A stretch of DNA of 64,000 nt from Brachybacterium subflavum (GTDB lineage Bacteria > Actinomycetota > Actinomycetes > Actinomycetales > Dermabacteraceae), in NCBI RefSeq assembly GCF_009299795.1, contig NZ_VIGP01000002.1, forward strand, positions 606,898 to 670,897. Reading direction: 5' to 3'. The first letter of the stretch is position 1. Each line of letters begins with the position of its first letter. Under the pieces are notes generated by a model, which was not told the origin of the DNA, did no database searches, and saw only the letters and a program-made list of their open reading frames with translations. The translations under genes and the position numbers were made by a program. Below are positions 56,042-64,000 of the stretch, one piece after another.

Positions 56042-57510
56042 ATGACCACCTCGCCCCTCACCGACTCCGCGGTCGTCGCACCGCCCTCCTCCGATCCGCC
56101 GATCCCCCGCTCGTCCTGGCTCGCCCTCGTCGTGATCCTGGTGGCCGAGATGCTCGACGGGCTCGACGCCCTGATCACGTCCATCGGCGGGCCTGCCCTG
56201 CTGGCCGACCTCGAGGGCGGACCCGCCCTGCTGCAGTGGACCGCCGCCGCCTACACCCTCTCGATGGCCTCGGGCCTGCTGATCGGCGGGCGCCTCGGCG
56301 ACATGTTCGGCAAGCGCCGCCTGTTCCTGATCGGCATGGTCGGCTTCACGCTCGGCTCGCTGCTCTCGGCATGCGCCCCCGTCGCCGGCGTGCTGATCCT
56401 GGGCCGCGTGCTCCAGGGCCTGCTCGGCGCGCTCATGCTCCCGCAGGGCATGGGCATGATCCGCACCCTGTTCCCCGGGGAGCACGCGGCGAAGGCCTTC
56501 GGACTGTTCGGGCCGATGATGATGGTCGCCGGCATCGGCGGCCCGATCCTCGCGGGCGTCCTCATGGACCTCGACCCCTTCGGCCTCAGCTGGCGCTCCC
56601 TGTTCGCGGTCAACGTCATCCCCTGCGCGCTCGCGATCGTCGCGGGCATCCGTCTGCTGCCTCGCGAGGACTCCGCGCGCTCCCTCTCCCTGGACTGGAC
56701 GGGCGCCGTGCTCAGCGCCGCGGCGATGGCCGCGATCGTCTACCCGCTGGTCGAGGGCCGCGAGCTGGGCTGGCCCGCGTGGACCCTGGCCATGCTCGCC
56801 GCCGGCATCACCCTGCTCGGCGTCTTCCTCCTCCAGCAGCGCCGCCGCTCGCGCGCCGGACGCGACGCCCTCATCGAGCCCAGCCTGTTCCGCAACCGCA
56901 CGTTCCTCGCGGGCCTGGCGATCATGCTCGTCTTCTTCGGGGGCACCGGCGCGATCGGCATGCTCACCGCGCTTTTCCTGCAGATGGGGCTGGGGTGAGC
57001 CCGCTGCTCACCTCGATCGTCACCATCGCCGAGGCGCTCGGCATGATGGTGGGCATGGTCGTCGCCGGGAAGCTCGGCGGGACCCGCCGCACGATGGCGA
57101 TCGGCATGGTGATCGCCGCGCTCGGCCAGCTGCTCACCCTGCTGGGGGTCGCCGCGCAGGGGACGACGGTGAACGCCTGGCTGCTCACCCCGATGATGCT
57201 CATCGCGGGGCTCGGCATCGGCATCGGGATGGGGCCGACGTTCTCCATCATCATCACCGGCGTCACGGACGCGGAAGCGGGGTCGGCCTCGGGCGCCCTG
57301 ACCTCGGTCCAGCAGATCTCGGCCGCCCTGGGCGTCTCCACGCTGGGCTCGCTGTTCTTCGCGATCGCCGCGAGCACCGCCTCCCCTGTGCTGGGCTTCG
57401 CCCACGGCCTCGAGGCGGCCCTCGCGATCAACGTGGTGCTGATCCTGCTCTCGATCGGGCTGCTGCGCTTCCTGCCGCAGCGCGCCGCGGAGGACGCCGA
57501 GGAGCACTGA
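56042..57510 (+). pseudogene. DHA2-type MFS multidrug exporter, interrupted by a frameshift or split
   Basis: A 14-helix QacA/EmrB-like exporter. Frame 1 (56042-56998, 318 aa) carries MLDGLDALITSIGGPALLADL, GLLIGGRLGDMFGKRRLFL (motif A) and GRVLQGLLGALMLPQGMGMI (motif C-like). It ends in a TGA just after LFLQMGLG. The remaining helices continue in the -1 frame (SPLLTSIVTIAEALGMMVGM to the stop at 57510), so one missing base would restore the protein. Alternatively a GTG at 56995 overlaps the TGA (GTGA) and could restart translation to give a 171-residue second half. SD AGGAG precedes the first ATG. Regulated by the divergent TetR through the operator array. Confidence 0.75.
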
Positions 57511-57611
57511 GCGCAGCGGGCCCGACGGGCGGGTGCCGGCCCGGCCCGTCGGGTGCCGGCCCGACCCGTCGGGCCCTGCCTCCCGCTGGGCGCGAGGAGG
57601 AGAATGCGCCC

Positions 57612-59462
57612 GTGCACATCGTCCTGTTCATCGTCCTGCTGGTGGTGACCGTCCTGGCGGGCTCCGCGATCGCGGACCGCCTGCGGCTGCCCGCGCCGAT
57701 GGTCCTCATCGTCATCGGCGTGATCGCCTCCTATCTCCCCTTCGTGCCTGCGGTCCGCCTCACCCCCGAGCTCGTGCTGCTGGGTCTGCTGCCGCCGCTG
57801 CTCTACTCCTCGGCGCTGCAGACCTCCCTCGTGGACATCCGGGCGAACCTGCGCACGGTCGCCATGCTCTCGATCGCCCTGGTGGTGGTCACGACCGTGA
57901 CGGTGGGCGCGACCGTGCACCTGCTCATGCCCGAGGTCCCCTGGCCGGTCGCCCTGGCCGTCGGCGCCGTCGTCGCCCCGCCCGACGCGGTCTCGGCGAG
58001 CGCGGTGGCGCGTCGCATCGGCCTCCCCCGGCAGGTCGTCACCGTCCTCGAGGGCGAGTCCCTGCTCAACGACGCCACCGCGCTGGTGGCGCTGCGGGCC
58101 GCGGTCGCGGCGATCGCCGGGACAGTCGCGGTCGGCTCGATAGGCCTGGACTTCCTGATCGCCGCGGGAGGCGGAGTGATCGTGGGCCTCGCCGTCGCGT
58201 TCGCGGTGCTCACCGTGCGGCGCTGGGTGCACGACCCGGCCGTGGACACCGGCATCTCCTTCGTCGTCCCCTTCGCCGCCTACCTGCTGGGCGAGGAGCT
58301 CCACGCCTCCGGCGTGATCGCCGTGGTCGTCGCCGGCCTGCTCATCGGCCACAAGGCGCCGCTCGTGCAGACCTCGACCTCGCGCCTCACGGAGAACGCC
58401 GCCTGGACCTCGATCGCATTCCTCCTCGAGCACGCGGTGTTCCTGCTGATCGGTCTGCAGTTCTCGCAGATCATCGCGGGCGTCAGCCACTCCCTGAGCT
58501 GGGGCTTCGTGCTGGGCGTGTGCGCGGCGACCCTTGCGGTCGTGATCCTCACCCGGCTCGCCTGGATGTGCGCGAGCCGCCTGGTGATGACGCTGTGGGT
58601 GCCCGAGGACCGTCGTCCGCCCTGGCCGAACGTGATCGTGACGGGCTGGGCCGGCATGCGCGGCGTCGTCACCATCGCGGCCGTGTTCGTGATCCCCGCG
58701 TCCGTGCCGCATCACGACGTGCTCGTGCTGATCGCCCTGGTGGCGGTGCTGGGCACGCTCTACCTGCAGGGGCTCACCCTGCCGTGGCTCACCCGCGTGC
58801 TGCGCGTGGTCCCGAACGATCCGGCGGCCGACGCCCTCGCCCGCGCGACCCTGCTGCAGAAGGCGGCCGACGCCGGCGGCGCCGTCCTCGCCGACTGCGA
58901 GGAGCAGGACGATCCCGCGGTCGTGCAGATGATCCGCGACCGGCAGGACCAGCGCACCTTCGCCGCCTGGGAGCGATTGTCCACGCAGGTGGGCCAGGAG
59001 AGCCCGAGCGACGCCTTCACCCGCATCCGCAGCCGGATGCTCGCGGCCGAGCGGGCCCGGGTGATCGAGATCCGCTCGAAGGGCAAGGTGCCCTCGCACG
59101 TGGTGCGCGAGGTGCTCGGCATGCTCGACGTCGAGGAGTCCCTGCTGGACTCCGGCGCCGAGGCCCGCGAGGACATCGTCGCCACCGGCAGCGGCGAGGG
59201 CGGCTGGTGCGAGGACCTGCAGCGCTATCCTGCCGCCGGCACCCCCGAGCCGGAGCGCGCCTTCTGCCGGCGCTGCCGTGAGGAGGGCACCGCCACCGTG
59301 GCCCTGCGCCAGTGCCTGGAGTGCGGGGAGGTCGGCTGCTGCGACAGCTCCCCCGGCCAGCACGCGACCGCGCACTTCCACGACACGAGCCACCCGGTCA
59401 TGCAGTCCGCCGAGCCCGGCGAGACCTGGCGCTGGTGCTACGTGCACCAGGCGACCGCCTGA
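57612..59462 (+). CDS. Na+/H+ antiporter (NhaP/CPA1) with C-terminal UBP-type zinc finger
   Basis: A 616-residue membrane protein. The first 400 residues form 12-13 helices of the CPA1 family, with the ion-binding VVAPPDAVSASAVAR and LEGESLLNDATALV (two conserved acidic sites), and GWAGMRGVVTIAAVFVIP. A cytoplasmic tail with helices RMLAAERARVIEIRSKGKV follows. The last 80 residues are a UBP (ubiquitin-protease-type) zinc finger: CRRC, CLECGEVGCCDSSPGQHATAHF, HPVM and WRWCYVH (longest piece here split: CLECGEVGCCDSS, GQHATAHF). The GTG start has GAGGAGG 11-12 nt upstream. A lone gene; it exchanges cations for protons, the finger's partner is unknown. Confidence 0.88.
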   Translation: MHIVLFIVLLVVTVLAGSAIADRLRLPAPMVLIVIGVIASYLPFVPAVRLTPELVLLGLLPPLLYSSALQTSLVDIRANLRTVAMLSIALVVVTTVTVGATVHLLMPEVPWPVALAVGAVVAPPDAVSASAVARRIGLPRQVVTVLEGESLLNDATALVALRAAVAAIAGTVAVGSIGLDFLIAAGGGVIVGLAVAFAVLTVRRWVHDPAVDTGISFVVPFAAYLLGEELHASGVIAVVVAGLLIGHKAPLVQTSTSRLTENAAWTSIAFLLEHAVFLLIGLQFSQIIAGVSHSLSWGFVLGVCAATLAVVILTRLAWMCASRLVMTLWVPEDRRPPWPNVIVTGWAGMRGVVTIAAVFVIPASVPHHDVLVLIALVAVLGTLYLQGLTLPWLTRVLRVVPNDPAADALARATLLQKAADAGGAVLADCEEQDDPAVVQMIRDRQDQRTFAAWERLSTQVGQESPSDAFTRIRSRMLAAERARVIEIRSKGKVPSHVVREVLGMLDVEESLLDSGAEAREDIVATGSGEGGWCEDLQRYPAAGTPEPERAFCRRCREEGTATVALRQCLECGEVGCCDSSPGQHATAHFHDTSHPVMQSAEPGETWRWCYVHQATA

Positions 59463-59513
59463 GCGGCGCCGGACAGCCCGGTCAGGTCCAGCACCCGTGC
59501 CGACGAGGCGCCC

Positions 59514-60647
59514 TCAGCGGCGAGTCTCGTCGTCGAGTCCTTCGCGTCCGCCGTCACGGTCGGCGTCATCGGCGTCGACCGCGTCGCGCCCGTCGTCCCC
59601 TGTGGCGTCGTCGGCGTCGTGCGTGTCGTCCCCGTCGGCGCCGTGCCCGTCGGCGCCGTCATCGGGCGACACGTTCGACTCCGACCCCGTCGGATCTTCC
59701 CCGCGCCGCGCCTTCTCCAGGCGCTCCCTGCGGTCGCGGATCGTACCGATCGTGACCACGAAGACGACCACGACGACGAGGACGGGGACCAGGTAGTCGA
59801 GGATCCAGTCCGGCACGTCGATGCCCAGGTGGATCTCCGGGATCCACCCGAACAGCAGGTTCCAGAGCCAGCCGAGGAATCGGCGGATCGGCTCGAGGAT
59901 CGCGTCGACGACCTCCCGCACGGGACGGGTGACCTCCCCGATCCAGGTGCGGACGCCGCGCGTCGCCTCGTCGATCCAGGTGATGACCGGCTCCACGCGT
60001 CGGCCGATCCAGCGCGTGACCGGATCGAGCAGCCCGGACAGCAGCGCGCCCAGACCCAGCAGGGGCACCAGGAAGCGCGCCGCCTGGGCGCCCGCGGCGA
60101 TCAGGCCGAAGCGCACGGGATGATCGGCCTTGCGGGCCTCGCGCGCGGCGGAGGGAGACCCCTCGGCAGGCACCAGCGGGGACCCGACGAGCTCGTCCGC
60201 GCCGACCACATCGACCTCACCAGCGCCGCCGAGCGTCGTGGTGCGCACGACGAGCTTCTCCCGGTCCTTCATCGTCCCGTTCGCGGTGGGTCTGCGCACG
60301 GTGATCGTGCTGCGGAAGAAGCCCTCCTCGAGCTTCAGCGCGAGGCCGTCCGCCGTGGTGACGTCCTCCGCGCGGTCGGCCTTCGCGAGCGCCTTCTCGC
60401 TCTTCGGGTCGTGGCGCACGCCGTCGAGGAGGATGACGGCCTCGGTGTCCAGGAAGCGGTGGCGCACCTGGGCGATGTAGTCGTGGCCGTCGCGCCGCCC
60501 CTCGTAGTGGACGTCGGCGCCGAAGCGCGTGGCGCGGTGCGCGCCGAACCCCTCATCGCTCTCGCCGGCGCCGTCAGATCCCTCGGGGCCCGTCCCCTCG
60601 ACGGCCGGCTCCCGCTCCTGCGTCCCCTCGTCCTGCATGCCCTCCAT
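59514..60647 (-). CDS. Hypothetical membrane-anchored protein
   Basis: A 377-residue protein I do not recognise. The N-terminus is acidic (EGTGPEGSDGAGESDEG). Residues about 40-150 look like a soluble beta domain (YIAQVRHRFLDTEAVILLDG, FFRSTITVRRPTANGTMKDR). Two weakly hydrophobic stretches and amphipathic helices rich in Trp/Arg follow (WIGRRVEPVITWIDEATRG), then one clear transmembrane helix (YLVPVLVVVVVFVVTIGTI) and a 75-residue Asp/Gly-rich cytoplasmic or disordered tail. ATG 60647 is used; ATG 60638 is possible. It lies 69 bp downstream of the epimerase gene, same strand. Confidence 0.65.
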   Translation of the reverse strand: MEGMQDEGTQEREPAVEGTGPEGSDGAGESDEGFGAHRATRFGADVHYEGRRDGHDYIAQVRHRFLDTEAVILLDGVRHDPKSEKALAKADRAEDVTTADGLALKLEEGFFRSTITVRRPTANGTMKDREKLVVRTTTLGGAGEVDVVGADELVGSPLVPAEGSPSAAREARKADHPVRFGLIAAGAQAARFLVPLLGLGALLSGLLDPVTRWIGRRVEPVITWIDEATRGVRTWIGEVTRPVREVVDAILEPIRRFLGWLWNLLFGWIPEIHLGIDVPDWILDYLVPVLVVVVVFVVTIGTIRDRRERLEKARRGEDPTGSESNVSPDDGADGHGADGDDTHDADDATGDDGRDAVDADDADRDGGREGLDDETRR

Positions 60648-60715
60648 CGTGCCGGGCCGACCCGGCGCCGGGATCATGCGGAAGCATGGGATCGGGGCGG
60701 ACGACGGTCGTCCCC

Positions 60716-62185
60716 TCAGACGATCGGTCGACGCAGCACGTGGCGCAGCGCCTGCTCGAGCTCCGTGTGGACGGGGTCGAAACCGCTCCCCAGCAGGCGC
60801 GACGCGTCGACGTCCTGGTCGGCGCGCACGAGCTCCTTCGCTCCCTCGTTCCCGAGCAGCAGGGCGGGCCCGAAGGCGGGGACGGGCACGAGCGAGGGCC
60901 GGTGCAGCACGCGCCCCAGCGTGCGGGCGAACTCTCGCGAGGTGACGGGCGCGGGCGCGACCGCGTTGACGGGCCCCTCGAGGTCGTCCGCGCACAGGGC
61001 GTGGGCGTAGGCACGGGTCATGTCGTCCAGGGTGATCCAGGAGAGCACGGCATCGGGGGCGGCGAGCCGCCCGCCGACCCCGGCGAGGAACATGGGGATC
61101 TGCGGGAGCAGCGCCCCTCCCCCGTCGGACAGGACGATGCCCGTGCGCAGGTGCACCACGCGCACGCCCGCCCGCGCCGCCGGGGCGCTGCTGGCCTCCC
61201 AGGCCTCGCAGACACGGGCCAGGACGTCGTCGCCGAAGGCGTCGTCCTCGGTGAGCGCCTCGCCCGGCCGCTGGGCCCCGTAGGCGCCGATCGCACTGGC
61301 CTGCACGAGGATCCTGGGCCCGTCCGACGCTCCATCCGACCCGCCCCGCATGCGCGCGAGCGTGCGGGCGATGAGGTCGCCGCCGTGCACGCGCGACGCG
61401 AGGATCTCGCGCTCGGTGCGCGCGGTGAAGCGGGTGGAGATCGGCCGACCGGCGAGGTTCACGACGGCGTCGACGCCCTCGAGATCGGCCGGGTCGAGCT
61501 CGCCGCGCTCGGGGTCCCAGGAGATCTCGTCAGGGCCCTCGGCGCGCCCGCGGACCATGCGGATCACCCGGTGGCCGCCGGTGCGCAGCAGCGCGACGAG
61601 CTGGGTGCCGATCAGCCCGGAGGCCCCGGCGATCGCGACCACCAGCCGCGGGGACCCGGCGCGGCGGGAATGGAAGGCGAGGTCGTCGCGCAGCTGCTCG
61701 CCGCGGAAGGCGAGCATGCGCTCGATCGTCCGCCGGGCCTCGCGGGTCGGGAGACCGCCGATGCCGCCTGCCTCGTCGGCGCCGATCCCGCCGGTCTCGC
61801 CGATCCCGCCGGGCAGCTCGAGATCGATGCGATCGCGGATCTCCGAGGCCCCGGGCCCGGTCCCGGCGATCTCGTGCTGGTGCCGCCATGTGCGGAAGGG
61901 TCCGGTGACCTGGGCGTCGACGAAGGAGTGGACGGCCGTCGCGCCGCTTCCGCGATCCTCACGGGAGGCGTGGCGCAGCTCCCAGCGGGGGCTGAGCCCC
62001 CTCGGCAGCAGGGGCGGGCCGAGCCGCACGGTGACCCGTCTGCCGACGTCGAGTCCTCCTGTGTCGGGGTCCTCGATCCGGGCCGTGCCGGGCGGGGTGA
62101 GCCGGACCAGGGCGCCGGGCCGTTCGTGCCAGGCGAGGACCTCGTCGACGGGATGGTTCAGCGGGGTGCGCGCCTCGATGCGCAT
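60716..62185 (-). CDS. SRPBCC-fused NAD-dependent epimerase (TIGR01777 family)
   Basis: A 489-residue protein with an N-terminal START/SRPBCC hydrophobic-ligand domain (RIEARTPLNHPVDEVLAWHE to FRTWRHQHEIAG) fused to an extended SDR domain. The NAD-binding GASGLIGTQLVALLRTGGHRV begins near residue 183 (split here: GASGLIGTQLVALL, RTGGHRV). VNLAGRPISTRFTARTEREI, SAIGAYG, and LRTGIVLSDGGGALLPQIPM are TIGR01777 landmarks. The fusion is known from other actinobacteria. GGGAGG precedes the ATG. Substrate unknown; an Ile/Gly-rich insert (GGIGETGGIGADEAGGIGG) lies between the domains. Confidence 0.85.
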   Translation of the reverse strand: MRIEARTPLNHPVDEVLAWHERPGALVRLTPPGTARIEDPDTGGLDVGRRVTVRLGPPLLPRGLSPRWELRHASREDRGSGATAVHSFVDAQVTGPFRTWRHQHEIAGTGPGASEIRDRIDLELPGGIGETGGIGADEAGGIGGLPTREARRTIERMLAFRGEQLRDDLAFHSRRAGSPRLVVAIAGASGLIGTQLVALLRTGGHRVIRMVRGRAEGPDEISWDPERGELDPADLEGVDAVVNLAGRPISTRFTARTEREILASRVHGGDLIARTLARMRGGSDGASDGPRILVQASAIGAYGAQRPGEALTEDDAFGDDVLARVCEAWEASSAPAARAGVRVVHLRTGIVLSDGGGALLPQIPMFLAGVGGRLAAPDAVLSWITLDDMTRAYAHALCADDLEGPVNAVAPAPVTSREFARTLGRVLHRPSLVPVPAFGPALLLGNEGAKELVRADQDVDASRLLGSGFDPVHTELEQALRHVLRRPIV

Positions 62186-62290
62186 CGGTGCCTCCCGGCG
62201 GGGTCGCGGGTGTTCACGGTGGGGCACCACGGTACGCGCCCCAGGGCGCGGGTCCGACGGGCCGATGGTCGACGCGTCGAGCCCGACCGC

Positions 62291-63439
62291 TCACGCGACC
62301 AGGCGGCGGGTGATCCATCGGGCCAGCGGCGGCGCGGCGAGCATCCGACGTCCCGCCCGGTGCACAAGGCGCTGGGCAGGGCTGCGGGCGATGAAGGTCC
62401 CCGCGCTGCGCCGGCCGCTGCGCTGCGCCCTCTGCGCGAGCGGACGCATCCTCCGCTCGTACTCGGCCAGGCCGGCGTCCCTGTGCGGCTTGCTGCGGTG
62501 CAGGGCTGTCGCGAGGGAGTCGGCGCCCGCGATCGCGAGCGAGGTGCCCTGCCCCGCGAGGAGCGAGACGGCATGCGCGGCATCCCCGGCGAGGGTCACG
62601 CCGCCTCGGCTCCAGACCGGCGAGGAGGACTGGGCGACCAGGTCGTCGTAGTACTGCGCCGGTGCGTGGGCCAGCGCACGGTCCGCGAGGGGGTGCAGCC
62701 CGGCGAAGCGCGATCGCAGGAGATCCGCATCCGGGGCGGGGCGTGCGGTGACGCGGGGGTCGACCGTCTCCATCAGCAGCAGCGCCGCTCTGCGCTCGTC
62801 GCACGCGTAGAGGCCCGCCGTGCGCTCGAGCGAATCGGTGAGCATCGCCCAGTCGCCGAGCTCCGTCGCGACCTCCGGATCCTCGAACAGGAAGCTCGAG
62901 GCGCGATATCCCATCGGCACCACCTCGGCATGCGCAGGAGCGACCGCGGCGCGCACGCGCGAGCGCACGCCGTCGCATCCCACCACGAGATCCGCCGACA
63001 GCTCCTCGCCTCCGGCGAGCACGACCCGGGGTCGATCACCGGGCCGCAGGGCAGGATGCACGGAGCGGACGCGGGAGGAGTAGCACAGGTCGACCGCGGC
63101 AGGCAGGTCGGCGAGCAGGGCGAGCTCGACCTCCGGGCGCAGGATCGAGAAGTAGTGGCTTCCCAGGACCTCGACCAGCGGAGCGACCTCGATCCGCCCG
63201 TGCACGCGATCCTCGGCGTCGACGTAGCGCACACCCGCGAAGACCCGGGAGCGCTCGCGCATCCCTTCGAGCACGCCCAGACGCCGTGCGGCCTCGACGC
63301 CGGGTCCGAAGAAATCGATCATGTACCCGCCGCCGCGAGGTCCCGGCGAGCTCTCGAGGACGCTCACGTCATGGTCGGCGGCCAGGCCGTGGGCGAGAGC
63401 GAGCCCGCAGACTCCCCCGCCCACGATCAGGATCTCCAT
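62291..63439 (-). CDS. FAD-dependent monooxygenase (UbiH/PHBH-like)
   Basis: A 382-residue flavoprotein of the PHBH fold. GGGVCGLALAHGLAADHDV at residues 7-25 binds the FAD ADP moiety, DLVVGCDGVRSRVR is the second FAD/NADPH motif (DG), and TLAGDAAHAVSLLAGQGTSLA is the third (GD). The substrate is an aromatic or quinone-like compound, not specified. The ATG is 6 nt after TAGGCT, a leaderless promoter. It starts the minus-strand run that includes the epimerase (106 bp downstream) and the membrane protein. Confidence 0.88.
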   Translation of the reverse strand: MEILIVGGGVCGLALAHGLAADHDVSVLESSPGPRGGGYMIDFFGPGVEAARRLGVLEGMRERSRVFAGVRYVDAEDRVHGRIEVAPLVEVLGSHYFSILRPEVELALLADLPAAVDLCYSSRVRSVHPALRPGDRPRVVLAGGEELSADLVVGCDGVRSRVRAAVAPAHAEVVPMGYRASSFLFEDPEVATELGDWAMLTDSLERTAGLYACDERRAALLLMETVDPRVTARPAPDADLLRSRFAGLHPLADRALAHAPAQYYDDLVAQSSSPVWSRGGVTLAGDAAHAVSLLAGQGTSLAIAGADSLATALHRSKPHRDAGLAEYERRMRPLAQRAQRSGRRSAGTFIARSPAQRLVHRAGRRMLAAPPLARWITRRLVA

Positions 63440-63445
63440 GGGATG

Positions 63446-63451
63446 AGCCTA
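63446..63451 (-). promoter_or_regulatory. Leaderless -10 box of the FAD monooxygenase gene
   Basis: TAGGCT on the minus strand followed by six bases and ATG, identical hexamer to the TetR gene's at 55919-55924. Confidence 0.5.
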
Positions 63452-63496
63452 CGCGAGCCTACGCACCGGCTCCTGCGGTGGGGGCCCGGGCATGAG

Positions 63497-63588
63497 AGGA
63501 CCCCTCGCGCACCTGCCAGAGCCCACCTGCCCTTGCTGCCGTCAGGCCCTGGGGGAGTTCAGTGGGGTGACACCGCACGAGGGGTCGG
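63497..63588 (-). ncRNA. ffs: Signal recognition particle RNA (4.5S RNA, small bacterial type)
   Basis: Read on the minus strand, GACCCCTCG (63578-63586) at the 5' end pairs with CGAGGGGTC (63499-63507) at the 3' end. The apical domain has CCCAGGGCC, a UGAC tetraloop, and GGCAGCAAGGG, matching the conserved SRP domain IV (AGG on the 5' side, AGCA on the 3' side, paired GCC/GGC around the loop). UGAC replaces the usual GGAA tetraloop. The closing stem and total length of about 92 nt fit actinobacterial small SRP RNA. It is 8 kb upstream of dnaX on the same strand; in many relatives ffs directly precedes dnaX. Ends are approximate. Confidence 0.85.
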
Positions 63589-63593
63589 GAGCA

Positions 63594-63599
63594 ACTCTA
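63594..63599 (-). promoter_or_regulatory. -10 box of the SRP RNA gene
   Basis: TAGAGT on the minus strand lies seven bases upstream of the predicted RNA 5' end (GACCCC). A TGCGTC hexamer lies 17 bp further up as a weak -35. Confidence 0.5.
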
Positions 63600-63717
63600 C
63601 AGAACCCCAGGGGCGCGACGCATCCGCAGGGCGCAGGATGTCGTCCGCCTCACCCGCGGCCGTCGACCGAGCACCACGGTGCCGACACGCCCGGGAGCGG
63701 ACGGACGGGTGCCCCCG

Positions 63718-63740
63718 GGGTCGCCCGCGCAGGGCGACCC
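63718..63740. terminator. Hairpin GGGTCGCCC / GGGCGACCC
   Basis: Perfect 9-bp stem with a 5-nt loop. GACGGGT just upstream and CCCGTC at the 3' arm allow an alternative fold. No gene ends into it, so its role (attenuator, barrier or terminator) is open. Confidence 0.45.
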
Positions 63741-63836
63741 GTCGCCGCTCGTCACAGGCGTGCGCACGCAGCGCCGCAGCGCGTCTCGAACGGATAACGG
63801 ATGGGGATGGATCCGACCTCCGCCCACCGCAGGGTC

Positions 63837-63842
63837 TAGGTT
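63837..63842 (+). promoter_or_regulatory. Likely -10 box of the AGCS symporter gene
   Basis: TAGGTT lies 71 bp before the symporter ATG in the plus direction and is the best TAnnnT hexamer in this part of the gap; no -35 stands out. Confidence 0.3.
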
Positions 63843-63913
63843 GTCCCCACTGCGTGGTGACGCCGCTCACGGTCGCCCCGCCCAGCTCCCGTCCCCTATT
63901 CCCCGGAGTCACG

Positions 63914-64000
63914 ATGTCATTCGCTGACCTGATCAGCGCGGTCGACAGTGTCATATGGTCGACCCCCCTGGTCGCACTGTGCCTGCTCGCAGGCGTGTAC
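63914..64000 (+). CDS. Alanine/glycine:sodium symporter (AGCS family), N-terminal fragment
   Basis: Only 29 codons are inside the window: the frame begins MSFADLISAVDSVIWST and PLVALCLLAGVY follows. An amphipathic start with a Trp before the first hydrophobic helix is typical of AGCS-family amino-acid:sodium symporters. GGAG lies 6 nt before the ATG. The gene continues past the right edge. Confidence 0.6.
   Translation, partial: MSFADLISAVDSVIWSTPLVALCLLAGVY

Larger units (their letters stand above)
63589..63913. other. Gap between SRP RNA and AGCS symporter genes
   Basis: No gene is visible in these 325 bases. It holds the SRP RNA promoter, a hairpin (63718-63740) and a likely promoter for the symporter. 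I looked for a glycine riboswitch, which can precede such symporters, and saw no convincing one. Confidence 0.4.

Noticed and set aside
63600..63913. Possible glycine or other riboswitch before the AGCS symporter
   Set aside because: Only one strong hairpin is present; I could not find the paired aptamer cores or conserved loops.

Overview
The window is very GC-rich DNA from an actinobacterium. The gene set (SorC, LacI and TetR sugar and efflux regulators, CopA/CopZ, MntH, a zinc importer, GH78/GH172/GH1 enzymes) and many leaderless genes with a TAnnnT -10 box 6-7 nt before the start suggest Micrococcales, perhaps near Brachybacterium; that placement is inference. No tRNA, rRNA, CRISPR array or intact transposon was seen.

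Layout. 1-2.3 kb: a carnitine-degradation operon on the minus strand (XRE-TetR fusion regulator, BKACE enzyme, partial carnitine dehydrogenase). 2.3-8.6 kb: a gene-poor, decayed region with two small ORFs, a PepSY lipoprotein, an EEP-family hydrolase, an IS481 transposase remnant, an MFS carrier behind a near-perfect 35-bp palindrome, and a frameshifted phosphotransferase pseudogene. 8.6-16.2 kb: LtrA, then a polyol module (mannitol dehydrogenase, SorC regulator and a three-gene ABC importer without its ATPase) whose two promoters share the motif ATCAGATGAGC. 16.4-21.4 kb: an AbiEi/DUF559-like protein, two tandem hairpin repeats, a DJ-1 protein and a copper efflux operon (copZ-copA) behind a textbook CsoR box. 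21.4-24.6 kb: a LacI regulator, an MntR-type regulator and MntH, with an AT-rich palindrome lying on the mntH -10 box.

24.8-36.0 kb: the most distinctive locus. One recognisable promoter/operator precedes a tightly overlapping Dpp/Opp-type importer (Tat lipoprotein, two permeases, one fused double ATPase), followed by a GH1 glycosidase, a sulfatase, a GH172 (DUF2961) protein and a second sulfatase. None of the four enzymes has a signal peptide, so they appear to work inside the cell. The simplest reading is import of an intact sulfated oligosaccharide that is desulfated and cleaved in the cytoplasm.

36-46 kb: DedA, methionine aminopeptidase, a GH78 alpha-L-rhamnosidase, a zinc ABC importer behind a Zur-like box, and NadE. 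46-55 kb: an ABC-2 exporter pair, a large membrane protein of unknown role, RecR, a GyrI-like domain protein and DnaX. 55-64 kb: a TetR regulator with a four-site operator array facing a frameshifted (or split) MFS drug exporter, a NhaP antiporter with a UBP zinc finger, a membrane protein of unknown role, an SRPBCC-epimerase fusion, an FAD monooxygenase, the 4.5S/SRP RNA gene, and the start of an AGCS amino-acid:sodium symporter.
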